Shown here one piece after another: positions 9,890-21,718 of a stretch of DNA of 64,000 bases; position 1 is the stretch's first letter; each line of letters starts with the position of its first letter. This DNA is from Larix kaempferi (Eukaryota; Streptophyta; Pinopsida; Pinales; Pinaceae). Under the pieces are notes generated by a model. The model made no database searches. It saw only the letters and a list, made by a program, of their open reading frames with translations, and had not been told where the DNA came from. Location of the stretch: assembly GCA_027924585.1 (NCBI GenBank), contig BSBM01000190.1, positions 372,001-436,000 on the forward strand. Reading direction: 5' to 3'. A program made the translations under genes and the position numbers.

Positions 9890-10560
9890 TTTTTGTTCGG
9901 TATAATTTTATCCCTTTTTCGGGTCGAGCAACCCCTTTTACGAAAAAGGCACTTAGGGAGTTTCTGTTAAGCTCTTTTCTGACTCCTAAAACAATGAAAA
10001 GATCGCCGAGCAATCTTGCTTCCTTTCATGCTCGATAAACGTATCTGAAAGGGCGTCTACCTGGTATAAGTTTACCCCTTTTCCGGACCTTGTAGACTAA
10101 TTACGAAAAAGGTATACTCTAGTCACATCGGCTAGAAGAGTTCTCCATCCGCATCATTTTATGCTTTTTCGAGCCTTGGAGACTAAACTTACGAAAAAGA
10201 AACACCAATAGAGTCCACTTACCGTTTTCAGACTCTCTAAACATGAAAACAACCATGAGCATGCGCCGTCCTGGGCTCACAAAATCCACAGGACCGTACC
10301 ATTTCAGAGCATACTTTTATCCCTTCTTGGAGCTCATTAAAACCACGAAGAAGGAATCAATGGTGCCTCTTGGCGCTACAACACATCACGTCTACTCACA
10401 TAGCAGCTTCCCCATTTTGGTCGCCTTTGTTCAGAGTATTCTGCAGTATGTCACCTTGACAATTCCTCGACGGCACCTATCAGCTCGTCCTCCCCCCCCA
10501 GAGTAAGTACATACCCTTCAGTCCCTAAAAGATGATCCCCACACCTACAAGTCAGTCCCC
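9890..10560 (+). repeat. Hairpin array in B 3' non-coding region
   Basis: A run of short inverted repeats with different stems. Examples are ctttttcg (10164-10171) with cgaaaaag (10192-10199), and gttttca (10224-10230) with tgaaaac (10244-10250). Next comes tgagc...gctca around 10256-10279. The loops tend to contain gactc or gctc and then a taaa-type run. Equivalent arrays lie in D (18900-19420, - strand) and F (46360-47170). Confidence 0.7.
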
Positions 10561-11535
10561 TACGCTGCCAGGTCAACCATGTCATCATGCTCTGAACAAA
10601 GGAAGTTTGAGTCTACCCATTTTTTGACCCAGTTATTTCCCATCCCCACAACTATGTCAGTCCTACCAGCAGTACTACATCACTTCAGTTCTACACCTCG
10701 AGCTCCTATTAAGGAAACATCATTGCCTTGTTAGTTGCTGGTCTCCCTCTGTCGACGACAACCACATTGATTCCAGAGGATAGGCCTAGAGGTCCCTGTG
10801 TCTTGGACTCATTACCATTTATAATGAGTGCCTACGGATCATTTCGAGAGGAATCCTCAGTGCCTCTCCAAATGGTTGTTTCTCACATGCTCGACTTCAA
10901 CACCTTGATCGCATCGTTGAGACTCGCACAGGGTATTGGTCCGTTCAGTTATTAGTCGAAGACCCCGGATACCACCTGACTCCTCCACATTTGAGAGTCT
11001 ACCTATGGATACAACCAGTTACATTTTTTCTATAGATATCCGGGTTGCGTATGGCGACAGTATTCAGATGTACCCCAGTTTTATACTCCCTCGAGTATAC
11101 AGATACAAATACTTCCCAAAGATGGCTCACAGTCATTGAGTCCATACGGATGTTGGACACCTTCAGTTTCAGCAGTTCAACAGTTATTCCAGTGTATCAG
11201 TTATTGAGATCAGCCATGATCATGAGTATATCCCACAATAATGTCCCCTCTGGACCATTATGATGTACCAGTATATTTCTTTACGTATTAGATCCCCCTT
11301 CTTGGGACTAATTGTTTTGTATATGTCTTGATACGAGCATGGGAATGCCCGCCTCGTCCTTTATCAGAGATTATACCTCATTCATATTGAGGCCATGTAA
11401 TATTTTTGTTTTTGCAGCTTCCAAGGACCGTGGCTCCCGTCTCCAACCGGTCTCTTCTCTCCACTAAAACCCCAGAAAAAGACAAATGAACTATGATGTC
11501 TATCGGCCATACGATGAGCTCCTGCCCTCACACAT
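10561..11535 (+). other. B 3' non-coding region, distal part
   Basis: Homologous to 17570-18900 of D on the minus strand (for example the segment with ctgtcgacgacaacc near 10750). Only short, unlikely ORFs are present. It holds no recognised protein. Confidence 0.6.
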
Positions 11536-11547
11536 CAGGGGGCAATC
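11536..11547 (+). other. B polypurine tract
   Basis: cagggggcaatc directly before the 3' LTR. The longer context (ctcacacatcagggggcaat) recurs before D's 3' LTR and near 48395 in F. Confidence 0.8.
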
Positions 11548-12274
11548 TGTTAACACCTAAAAAGTGCTCACTAGCTCATTCCCTTACTCACATGACCCAT
11601 TTGTCCACTTTTCCACCATATGAGCCTCTGAAACCAACAAAAGGTCACCAAAAGACCTTAGTACACCCCTTTTTCCATTAAAAAAGATTATTTTTCCAAA
11701 AAAAAATCATAAAAAACCCTCAAAAAGGGTCCAAATTCCCAAAAATATTAAAAAGGGAATTAAAATATTATTTTTATTCAAAAAAGGAAAAAGGAGGGAA
11801 AAATACCTAAACTATGTTGGTCAATACCATTGGTTTCCACAAAACCACAAATGGTATTCCTCACCACCAAAACCTATAAAAAGGTGGTAGGGGCTCCTCA
11901 TTTCACATCCTTCCATTATCTCATCCTTATGCTGCTGAAATCTCCCCTGAGCACTTTTAGCCATTGAAGCAACCTTGGAGAAAGAGACCTATTGGAGTTT
12001 GGAGCTACTCATCTTGGGAGTTGCTCAACATCAACCTTCACCATTGAAGGTAATATCGCAAGCACTTGCTTGCCCCCCACTTTTCAATACAAAAATTATT
12101 TCTTATGTTTCTTGTTCTTGATTTTTGAAAGATTTAAATTATTTGCTTAGATTCTTGCTTAGATCCATGAAAAGTATTGTTTATTTAGTTTATTGTTTTT
12201 ATTTCTATTGAAACTGCTGCTACTAGTTAGCAGGTGCCCATAGCACTAAGCTTGGTTGCAAAACCGAGCCAACA
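11548..12274 (+). repeat. B 3' LTR
   Basis: 727 bp, apparently identical to the 5' LTR. The TATA box copy is at 11875-11882. It is followed by the duplicated target gcaac at 12275-12279. Confidence 0.93.
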
Positions 12275-12279
12275 GCAAC

Positions 12280-13077
12280 GACCCCTACCTGATTGACTAG
12301 TTCCCACCCATGAGGTAAACCAAGAGCTGTTGTTTGTGGCAAAGTGGTTATCAGTTTTACTTGAGCCGTGGAGTGAGGGGTACTGCCCCAATACGCAAGC
12401 CATCAGACATCATTGGTGGCTGAGTGAAACACCTGAACTGTTAGGAAGCCGTACATACCTGGGGTCCATATCTATTTTCAGTTGAATTGTTGTCGATCAC
12501 TTTCACTCCAGATCTAGCCGTTCCATATCTATTCTGAAAGTCGTTCCAGATCCAGTCGCTGTTTCAGATCCAACCATTTTTTATCCCTTCCGCGCCGTTG
12601 CGCCACTGTTGCCGATCCTTTTCTGGAAAAAAAAAAAAATCAGTTTTTTCTCCATATCTCCCTTGTTTTCACTTTGTTTCCCTTGAAATTTTTGGGGAAC
12701 CCCTGTCATCCCATTCTGCATCTTTCATTCCTGAGGACCCTATCCCCAATTCCCCTTCCCAAATCCCGAAATCCCACATTTGTCTATTTTTAGGGTTTGT
12801 CATAACTTCCTCAGATTTCACCCAATCACCTTCAAATTTTACCACAGAGTTTCGTTCTGAATTCTGCTTCTTTGTCCCTCTCTGCCAAATTTTCTCATTC
12901 TATCACTCCGCTTCTGAAATCCCCCTTTTTGCTTTCTTGTCCTTTCGACAGTGTCCAAAAGCTAGTCAAACCCCAATTACCCATCAGATTGTTTCGCCAA
13001 TCCAAATTTCCCTTTACTAAATCAGCTTCTGTTTGTGTTTTTCTTCCCATTCCACCAAAAAAAAAAAAAAACTGGTT
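12280..13077 (+). other. A leader, right piece
   Basis: Continuation of A's untranslated leader up to the gag start, ending in an A-run just before the ATG. Pyrimidine-rich stretches give open frames without protein-like content. Confidence 0.6.
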
Positions 13078-14640
13078 ATGGTTGTCACCCGTGCAGGAGC
13101 ACACACCATGGAGGAAGCACTTGCAGCCATCCAAACCAAACTCCAAGATCTGGATGAAAAATTTCTCAGCCTCCATCTTCAGCATTTAGCCATGAACAAT
13201 ACTAGACAGCCAGAATCTTTTGCAGCCACCGGGTTCTCTTCTTCTAGCAATTTTCGTGGGCCGAAGCTTGATTTTCCTCGCTTCAATGGTACTGATCCGA
13301 CTGGATGGATATACCGAGCAGATCAATATTTCAGTCTGCATAATACTTTTGATGTTCAGAAATTTCCACTTGCATCCTTTCATTTGGAGAAGGAAGCCCT
13401 TCAATGGTACCATTGGTACATCAAAGCTCATACCAAGCCAAACTGGACCGATTTTTGCCAACTCATTTTGTCACGATTTGGTCCTAGTGCTTTTGACGAC
13501 TTCACAGGAGCACTCACTAAACTTCACCAAACTGGCACAGTGAGAGAGTATCAGATGAAATTTGAGAAACTAGCCAATCACACAGAAGGATTGTCTGATG
13601 AATTCTATAGGGGTTGTTTTATCAGTGGTCTCAAGGATGAAATCCGCTCAGAGGTCAAAATGTTTTGTCCCAACACAATGATGGAAGTCCTAGGGTTGGC
13701 TAAGCTGGCCGAGGACAAGATCGCAGCTCAACAACGATCCAAACCCACCTTTGTTCCCTTCAGAAATATGGGTTCCCAATGACCTCCCATCACGCCTGCT
13801 CCTCAACCCACTCCTATCAAGCATTTGTCTGAAATAGAAATGCAAGCACGCCGAGAAAAAGGGATTTGCTATAATTGTGATGAGAAATTCACTCGGGGAC
13901 ATAGATGTGTTCAACAAAAGCTCTATCTCTTGGATGTGGATTCTCCGCCTGCCTTAGAACTTGGTGAAGAAGCTACATATACAGTAGATGATCAGGTCGA
14001 CATTCAACACCCGCCTGTTGACACCCCATCTCAGGACGACCCACCCGAGATCTCTCTCCATGCTGTAACTGGCGTCACCACCCCACAAACAATGCAGGTC
14101 AGGGGATACTTCAAGAAGCTCCCTCTTACCATACTCATTGATTCTGGTAGCACTCATAACTTCATTGACCCTCAGATTGCCAAACAGGCTGATTGTTTTG
14201 TCCATCCTTGCTTCAACTTTGAAGTCATGGTTTCCAATGGGGGCACCTTACCTTGTAAGGGAAAGTGTCACAATGTGTGTATCTCTATGGAAGATTATAA
14301 CCTACGCTCTGACATGTTTTCCTTGTCCTTAGGCGGATGTGATGTGGTTTTGGGCGTTCAATGGTTACGCACACTTGGCCCCATCTTATGGGATTTTGCT
14401 GAAATTTGGATGCAGTTTAAAGTCAATGGGGCACAACACAAATTTATGGGCTTACAACCAGGGTCTCTCTGCATCATCAGTTCACATCGCCTGGAAAAAA
14501 TCCTTAAGAAGAATTCACATGGTGTCATCGCTCAGCTCAATTCCATTCAGATGCACCCATCAACAGTCTCCACTACTTCCTTGGACAGATATGCAGGTAT
14601 CTTTGCTGAACCAATGTGCTTGCTGCCTTCAAGAGAACTT
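13078..14640 (+). pseudogene. A gag-protease (chromovirus)
   Basis: I start it at the ATG at 13078 (MVVTRAG). An in-frame ATG-less extension upstream is only a lysine run. The Gag core runs from about 13290 (GWIYRADQYF) to 13700. A TGA at 13780-13782 interrupts the frame, which then continues: zinc knuckle CYNCDEKFTRGHRC near 13867, protease ILIDSGSTHNFID near 14132, and VVLGVQWLRTLGP near 14344. These are standard chromovirus motifs. Coding then jumps, at about 14640, straight into the end of RNase H. RT is absent, so the element cannot copy itself. Confidence 0.85.
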
Positions 14641-15590
14641 TCCGGTAAGAATTTAGCCACATCTACCTCTCAGCAGGAAATGATTGTTATTTTGCATGCA
14701 GTACAGAAGTGGTAGCCATACCTATTAGGGAATTATTTCTGCATCAAGACTGATCTCCAGAGTCTGGAAAATTTTCTGGAACAATGGGTCTTCTCCCCAA
14801 CACACCTGAAATGGGTTATCCCTATGTGATCACTTACAATAAGGGTAAGGACAATATGGTGGAAGATGCTCCTTCTCGCACAATTGATGACCTAGTTTCT
14901 CTTATAGCTCTTTCTCTACTTGTTCCAAATTGGTTGCAATATGTTCAACAGGGCTATCTCTTCTATGAACTCCATGCTTCTTCATCAACAGGGCACTCTG
15001 GGTTCTGCAAAATGTATGACCAGGAACAATGTAAATTCTTTTGGCAGGGACTAAAAATGACAATTCAACAGATGGTGGCTGACGATGATACTTTCCAAGT
15101 CAACAAGGGTGAAACGACACTCCTTCGGGATTGCTCAAACCCTTTCCCATCCCTACATAGCTTTGGCCAACTATTTCTATGGATTTTCTAGTAGCGCTCT
15201 GGTGGTACAATACCACATCTCAAAGGACACCATATGAAGCAGTCTATGGAAAAACACCGCCAGTTCTTCTTCCATACACCCTTAGCAGCTCCCCAGTTCA
15301 GGAAATTGACTCGGTTCTTCGAAACCGCGATCAGATTCTTCTCATTCTGCAGGACAATCTTCACATGGCCAGAATTCGCCTGAAACAACAAGCCGATCAG
15401 TACCGGTCTGAGCGCATTTTACACGCAGCTGACAGGGTTCTTCTTCATCTATAGCCTTCCAAGCAATCCTCCTTGACACTCCAAAGACGTCAGTGGCACG
15501 AAATGCAACCCGAGGATGCTACCGGGGAACCACTCCTTCAGATTCTGCAGCAATTTCTCCAACCAAAGCTTTGAGGACAAAGCTTTTTCT
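14640..15590 (+). pseudogene. A RNase H, integrase and chromodomain remnants
   Basis: Broken pieces in changing frames. An RNase H end (EMIVILHAVQKW, a stop at 14713-14715, then KTDLQSLENFLEQ) is followed by ITYNKGKDNMVEDAPSR. The integrase zinc region (HSGFCKMYDQE) comes next without its catalytic core. The integrase C-terminal part (TPYEAVYGKTPP) is at 15179-15454. Around 15487-15575 the translation reads QPEDATGEPLLQ, like the end of a chromodomain. The order is normal. The losses are internal deletions plus stops. Confidence 0.75.
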
Positions 15591-15603
15591 AAGGGAGAGG
15601 GGA
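15590..15603 (+). other. A polypurine tract
   Basis: aagggagagggga ends directly against the 3' LTR. Confidence 0.85.
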
Positions 15604-15988
15604 TGTTAGGAACCTATGTCAACCCTTCTCTTTACTATGTTAGTATATTGTTGTTGGACGCATATGCTTTGTAAGTCATCCTATAGTATTTGTTGATCCA
15701 TAGTTTATATTATCCCATAGTATTGACCCATATTATTGGACGCATATGCTTTGTAAGTCGTCCCATAGTATTATATGTCCCATGGTTTTGACTCATAGTA
15801 TTGGGCATAGAATTAGTATATAAGTGTGTGTTAAGGTCATTGAAGGCACCGTGAATTTAATTGTATTGAGCTTGCTCAAAGGAGGTTGCCCCCTCGAAGT
15901 GGCTCGTGATCAATATAAAAGTGATTCCATTCTATTATTTTTGATATCTCGTGTATTTGCATTAATTAATTATTGCAGGTTCATCACA
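15604..15988 (+). repeat. A 3' LTR
   Basis: 385 bp, TG...CA, with tatataag at 15817-15824. Followed by the target duplication aataa. Confidence 0.92.
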
Positions 15989-16059
15989 AATAATACCATC
16001 TATATAGGAGTACAATATACATATATGAAATACATTCCAAAGTTACATATACATCAACA
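15989..16059 (-). repeat. E 3' LTR, remaining part
   Basis: Continues E's LTR after insertion A and ends ...catcaaca as in the other copies. The purine tract on E's strand (complement of 16060-16070, ctccctctta) adjoins it. Confidence 0.85.
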
Positions 16060-16289
16060 CTCCCTCTTAACTAGGAAGGTATTTCTCGACACAGATAATC
16101 TAGCACAAGTCTTCTTCTCTGGATCATCGTCGTTGATGCATCGTCCTTGAATCATCGTCATCGTCACTGTTGCTGCTATCTCAATCAATCTCTGAATCTA
16201 CTCGTCATAGGAATTTCTACAGAGCCAGTCGTTTTTCATACTGGATGTAGGCCCACCACCTGCAGGTCTTCATCATCACTAGACATACT

Positions 16290-16801
16290 GTGGAATCCTC
16301 TGGACTTATTACGTGCATCACAAAACCTCGAAAGAGCATCCCAGGCTGTTACGAGCACACAACTCTACTTGTTGAATCTCCTAGGGCTAGTATTATATGT
16401 GACTATCACAAAACCTTAAAAGAGTCTCTTGACTAGCAAGAAACCTAAAGAGCATCTGAGGCCTTTTTCATCCTGTCCAGATCTCCAGGACTTATTACAT
16501 GTTACCTCCACCACAAAACCTTAAAGGAGTGTCTTACCAAGCAAGAACCCTAAAGATCATCTGAGACCTTTTTCATCCTGTCCAGATCTCCAGGACTTAT
16601 TACATGTGGTCATGGAAAAACCTCGAAAGAGAATCCCAGGACTGATTACGAGCACACAGCTCAACCTATCAGATCTCCTAGGGCTAGGATTACATGCCAT
16701 AGGACAAAAAATCAAAAGAGCATTTTCCAGATCTCCCAGGGAGCTATTATATGCCAACAACAAAACCTAGCAAGAGAATCTGCAAGCCTCCCAGGTCTAG
16801 G
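16290..16801 (-). repeat. Tandem repeats in E 3' non-coding region, first part
   Basis: Imperfect units of about 70-90 bp containing acaaaacctcgaaagagcat and ccagatctcc. The same family of repeats lies in C at 20430-21075. The array is cut by D and resumes at 39263. Confidence 0.75.
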
Positions 16802-16806
16802 ATTAT

Positions 16807-17555
16807 TGTAGCTAGGGTTTTACCCCTAGCTTGTGCAAATGAGCACCTACTAAGGAGAATGGACTCCTTAGTAGCAGTTCAGTAAATGGAAATTATTATG
16901 ATAAAGCAGAAATGTAAAACTACTCTAAAACATGTGCATGAAACATAAACAACAAATTTAAATAATGGTTTTTGTATTAATATTACCTCCAATGTGAAGG
17001 TTGGTGAAGCTCTTGCAATGTCCAAGAGGGTTGCTCCAAGCTCCAATGTGCTCCTTCTCTTTCTCCAATGGTGGAAATGGGCCAAAAGGGGCTCTCAAGG
17101 TGAAAGTGGCTCAATGGTGAGCTAGGGTTTCAAGAGAGATTTTGGCAGAGTAAGGGTGCTTATGATTGTGGATGTGAAATAAGGGATCTCCATCACCTAT
17201 TTATAGTTTTTTGGTAATGGAGTGCTGACCCATGGTTTTGGGAACCATATGGTTTAGGGCAGTTGTATAGGGTTTTTTCCTCCTTTTCCTCATTATTTTA
17301 TATATTTTTTATTCCCTTTTTAGGGAGTTTTTGCTATTTTTAGAGGAATTTTGGATATTTTTGGAGGAAAAAGGGGGTTTTTAACCTTTTTGAGGCTTTT
17401 TTGATGGTTTTGTGGCTTTTTGGAGGCATTTTAGGCCTTTTTGAGGCTTTTTTATTGGGATTTTTATGGTTTTTAAGGGAAATATGGTAGGAAAATGGAC
17501 AAATGAGCCATGTAATGTGGTAGATAAGGTAGTGAACACTTTTTGGGTGTTAACA
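16807..17555 (-). repeat. D 3' LTR
   Basis: 749 bp. It differs from the 5' LTR (731 bp) by an indel of about 20 bp near 17420-17440 and several substitutions, so D is clearly older than B. Confidence 0.9.
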
Positions 17556-17573
17556 GATTGCCCCCTGATGTGC
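17556..17573 (-). other. D polypurine tract
   Basis: The complement reads cacatcagggggcaatc against the LTR. The same motif stands before B's 3' LTR. Confidence 0.8.
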
Positions 17574-18900
17574 GAGGGCAGTAGCTCATCGTATGGCCGA
17601 TGGACATCATAAGTCATGAATGGTTTTCCTGGGGTGTGGAGAGAAGAGAAGAAACAAACTGAAGCCCGGAACAACGATCCCGAACAAACTGCGAGAACTA
17701 AAAGTACATAACCTCAAAAAAGGATGAGGAATCATCTGATCATATGGACAAGGCAGGCATACCCATGCTCGTATCAGGATATAACATAAAAATAACAATG
17801 TGGTCCAAAAAATGGGGACCTGACATATACATGACCTCAAAAACTAAATGAGGAAGAATCTCAATATATGGATGAGGTGGGCATACCCATGCTCGTATCA
17901 AGATACATAAACAGAACTGTGAGGCCCGAAAAGGGGGACCGGTAAGATACATAGATAACCACTGTGTACATCATGAGAGTCCAGAGGGGACATCAAATCT
18001 GGGACATACTGCTGGGCTGATCATGTGTGAACTGAAAACCTGGTGCACTGGAGTATCAACAGTGCTGCTGATTGGGGTACCAGAGGAACTGATGCGCTAC
18101 TGGATCATAATGACTGGGAGCAATAACCTCGATGGTACACTGAACTGGAACGGAACTGGGTACTCAAGGAAGCATATAGCTGGATGGCTTCCGAATACAA
18201 TCGCCAACGCAGCCCGGACATCCACGGGAACATATAACTGGGCGTTCCGAAGTGACTCACCAATGTGCTAGAGTCGGGGGAAATCCGGGGTCTTCGACTA
18301 AAAACTGATGGGATATAACCCTACGCGATTCTCGACGATGCAATCAAGGTGCTGAAGTCGAGCATGTGAGAAACAACCACTTGGAGAGGCAATGATGACT
18401 CCTCTCAGAATGATTCGTAGGCACTTACCACAGATGGTGATGAGTCCAAGGCGTAGGGACCTCTGGGCCTATCCTCTGGAATAGAGGGGTTGTCGTCGAC
18501 AGAGGGAGACCTGCAACTATCAAGGCAATGATGTTTCCTTGATAGGAGCGCGAGGTGGAGAACTGAAATGTGATAGTACTGATGGCAGGACTGACCAACT
18601 GTGGGGGGACAACTGGGAAAGCAGAGTGGGTGGACTCAAACTTCCTGTGTTTAGAGTATGATAATGGGGATGATCTGGTAGCATATGAAACTGGCTGAGG
18701 GGAAAGGGATCATAGCTGTAATGGATCTGGGAGGGTAACTGGGCTGAGGGAGACTCAAGCTGGGGTAAAATGGCAGGAGATTGCAGAATACTCTGAACAA
18801 AGGTGACCTGATTGGGGGTGCTGCCGAGATGATCGATCATAGTGCCAGGAGGCACGGGAGGGTACTTCTTCATAGGTTAAGGAACTAGAAGAAGTGTGTG
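17574..18900 (-). other. D 3' non-coding region with ~130-bp duplication
   Basis: Homologous to B 10561-11535. At 17700-17960 a block with gggcatacccatgctcgtat occurs twice (ends near 17773 and 17898). No coding is recognised. Confidence 0.6.
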
Positions 18901-19420
18901 TAAAATGATACTGTTGTGTGGATTTATACGAGCCCAGGACAGTTCATGCTCGTGGTCGCTTTCAATTTTAAGGAGTCTGAAAGCGATAAGAAGACTCTGA
19001 AGTAATGGAATGGTACTGTCGTGTGGATTTATACGAGCCCAGGACAGTTCATGCTCATGGTTGCTTTCAATTTTAGAGAGTCTGAAAGCAAATAAGAAGA
19101 CTCCAGGGGGTTGCTTTTTCGTATGTTTAGTCTTCAAGGCCCAAAGAAGCATAAAAGGATACAATGAAGAACTCTTCTAGTCGGTGTGACTAGAGTATTC
19201 CTTTTTCGTAATTAGTCTGCCAGGTCTGGAAAAGGGTTAAACTTATACCAGATAGACGCCCTTTCAGGTACTTTAACGAGCATGAAAGGAAGCAAGATTG
19301 CTCGGCGATCTTTTCATTGTTTTAGGAGTCAGAAAAGAGATTAACGAAAACTCCCTAAGTGCCTTTTTTGTAAAGGACTTGTCCGGCCTGAAAAAGGGAT
19401 AAAATTATACCGAACAAAAG
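18900..19420 (-). repeat. Hairpin array in D 3' non-coding region
   Basis: tcgctttca (18956-18964) pairs with tgaaagcga (18978-18986). The next copy has ttgctttca (19061-19069) with tgaaagcaa (19083-19091), so one pair changed on both arms. Between them lie acgagc...gctcgt stems. Homologous hairpins in B and F have yet other stems. Confidence 0.75.
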
Positions 19421-19568
19421 GAATGGCCAGGCAAGGAGGAAGTGTTCAATCAAGGATCAGTAATGATGACAAAGAATGAGGGTAGGGAGGAACATTGGTG
19501 GGCCTCCTTGTGGGGTGAATGAAATGGTGGCAAAATAACGAAACATTTGCAGTATGACAGGAGTGAAT

Positions 19569-20173
19569 TGTTAAATTTTCAGAATTTACTTCAATATGAT
19601 CTAGGATCTTAACTGAGAGAACAACATGTACAGCATATCTACAGCATATCAATCATGGAGACAATAATGCAAGCACACAAGAGACACAAATATTTACTTG
19701 GGGAAAACCATAAAGGTGAAAAACCCCAATAACTTCCTCAGAGATAGATAGAGCAATGATACAACCAACCAAGATGGATAGCCATAACCTAGCGGCAATC
19801 CTCCTCCTCCATAAGTGCGCCTCTCCTCCTTGAGAGCATGTGTGAGAAGTGAGTGAGTAAATAGAGTGCCTCCCGCACTCTATTTATACTTGACTTGACT
19901 TGCCGTTTTACCTAACTCATGTCGGCTCGAAATTAACCACATAAAATAATGCTGAGTGGGCCGACCCCCAATAGGGTGGTCTAATAACCCTTTGACCCAC
20001 ATGACTTATACAGGGCCGACCCCAAATAAGGTGGTCTAATAACCCATCAAGTATAAGTTACGACACTTACAATATAAATGACGACACTTCCTTATAGAGG
20101 AATAATACCATCTCTATAGGAATACAATATACATATATGTGAAATACATTCCGAAGTTACATATACATCAACA
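19569..20173 (-). repeat. C 3' LTR
   Basis: TGTTA...CAACA. The purine tract on the element strand is the complement of ctccctctta at 20174. Confidence 0.92.
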
Positions 20174-20429
20174 CTCCCTCTTAACTAGGAAGGTATTTCT
20201 CAACACAGTTCTTCTAGCACAAGTCATCTTCTCTGGATCATCGTCACTGGATAATCGTCATCGAGTCATCATCATCATCGTCACTGCTGCTGCTATCTCA
20301 ATCAATCTCTGAATCTACTCGTCATAGGAAGTTCTACAGAGCCAGTCCTTTTTCATACTGGATGTAGGCCCACCACCTGCAGGTCTTCATCATCACTGGC
20401 CATACTGTGGAATCCTCAGGACTTATTAC

Positions 20430-21075
20430 GTGCGTCACAAAACCTGGCTGCAGCATCCCAGGCTATTACGAGCACACAACTCTACCTGCAGGATCTCCCA
20501 GGAGCACATTACATGTGACCCATCACAAAACCTGGCTAAAGCATCCCAGGCTGTTACGAGCACTCAGCTCTACCTGTCGGATCTCCCAGGAGCACATTAC
20601 ATGTGATCTCACCACAAAAACTGGCTGAAGCATCTGAGGCCTTTTTCATCCTGTCCAGATCTCCCAGGAGCAAATTACATGTGGTCCACCACAAAACCTG
20701 GCTGAAGCATCTGAGGCCTTTTTCATCCTGTCCAGATCTCACAGGAGCAAATTACATGTGGTCATGGCAAAACCTGGCTGAAGCATCTGAGGCCTTTTTC
20801 ATCCTGTCCAGATCTCCCAGGAGCAAATTACATGCCATAGGACAAAACCTCGCAAGAGCATCTACCAGATATCCCAGGGCACCGAATTACATGCCATAGG
20901 AAAAACCTCGAAAGACTATCTGCAGATCTCCCAGGGCACAAATTACATGTCCTCCCAAGCAAAACCTCGCAAGAGCATTTGTCAGATGTCCCAGGGCACC
21001 GAATTACATGCCATAGGCAAAACCTCGAAAGACCATCTGCAAATCTCCCAGGGCACAAATTACATGCTTACTTGC
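20430..21075 (-). repeat. Tandem repeats in C 3' non-coding region
   Basis: About nine imperfect units, 60-90 bp. The string aaaacctggctg or its variant aaacctcg(c/a)aag recurs near 20439, 20526, 20617, 20693, 20768, 20842, 20903, 20961 and 21020. Related to E 16290-16801 and 39263-39380. Confidence 0.8.
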
Positions 21076-21094
21076 ACAACCTGATCCACGGCCA

Positions 21095-21640
21095 CAAAGT
21101 ATCATCTGATACTCATCAAACATCATCCTGATGTACACATGATCATCCTGATCATCATCACTGCAACATCCTGCTGCATGTCATCTGGAGAAGCTCGTCA
21201 TCCACGATCATCCTGATCATACAATGCATCCATCTGATGCACACCTAGATACATGATCCACACAATGTATCCATCAATCATACATGATCTACCTGATCAT
21301 ACAAAGATACATGATCCACACAATGTATCCATCAGCATCCATGATCTATCTGATCATACAAAGATACATGATCCACACAATGTACCCATCAACATAAATG
21401 ATCTACCTGATCATACAAGGATACATGATCCATCAACATACATGATCTACCTGATCATACAAACATACATGATCCACACAATGTATCCATCAGCATCCAT
21501 GATCTATCTGATCATACAAAGATACATACACATGATCCAACCGATCATATCCAACATCCAACATGATGCGTACATACATACATATAATGATCCAACTGAT
21601 CATATCCAAGCAGAAACCAGAACATCATCCTGATGCTCAT
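21095..21640 (-). repeat. ATC-loop-GAT hairpin array in C
   Basis: Many short palindromes with a 4-5 base loop: agtatc-atct-gatact at 21098-21113, tgcatc-catct-gatgca near 21224, and repeated atgatc-tacct-gatcat around 21283-21460. The longer unit (about 55-60 bp) also repeats in tandem. E has a parallel array at 39900-40560. Confidence 0.75.
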
Positions 21641-21718
21641 CATCCAGCGCTTACATCCACAGCCATGTGAAGGATCCCCCTTCCAACATGCTTGGAATGG
21701 CTTCAGCAAATGTGTCCA

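Larger units (their letters stand above)
1716..12274 (+). mobile_element. Non-autonomous Tat-type element B (gag-protease only)
   Basis: LTRs at 1716-2442 and 11548-12274 are both 727 bp and I see no difference between them, so the insertion is recent. Flanks are gcaac on both sides. A primer site, GC-rich leader repeats, a 1596-codon gag-protease frame, 3' repeats and a purine tract follow in order. The leader, coding part and 3' region are all homologous to element D on the other strand. RT, RNase H, integrase, the second RNase H and the antisense gene of D are missing. The plan fits known LTR elements carrying only GAG (TR-GAG type). Mobilisation by a D-like relative is inferred. Confidence 0.92.
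1119..15988 (+). mobile_element. Chromovirus-type Ty3/Gypsy element A
   Basis: LTRs are 1119-1504 and 15604-15988 (386 and 385 bp), TG...CA, flanked by the 5-bp duplication aataa (1114-1118 and 15989-15993). A primer site follows the left LTR and a purine tract precedes the right one. Internal coding keeps gag, a zinc knuckle and protease, but RT and the integrase core are largely deleted. Element B (1716-12274) is inserted in its leader. Without B, A is about 4.3 kb, well short of a complete chromovirus, so it is defective. Confidence 0.92.

Noticed and set aside
12598-13020. 140-codon frame before A gag
   Set aside because: Pyrimidine-rich leader of A. Low-complexity Phe/Ser/Pro peptide.
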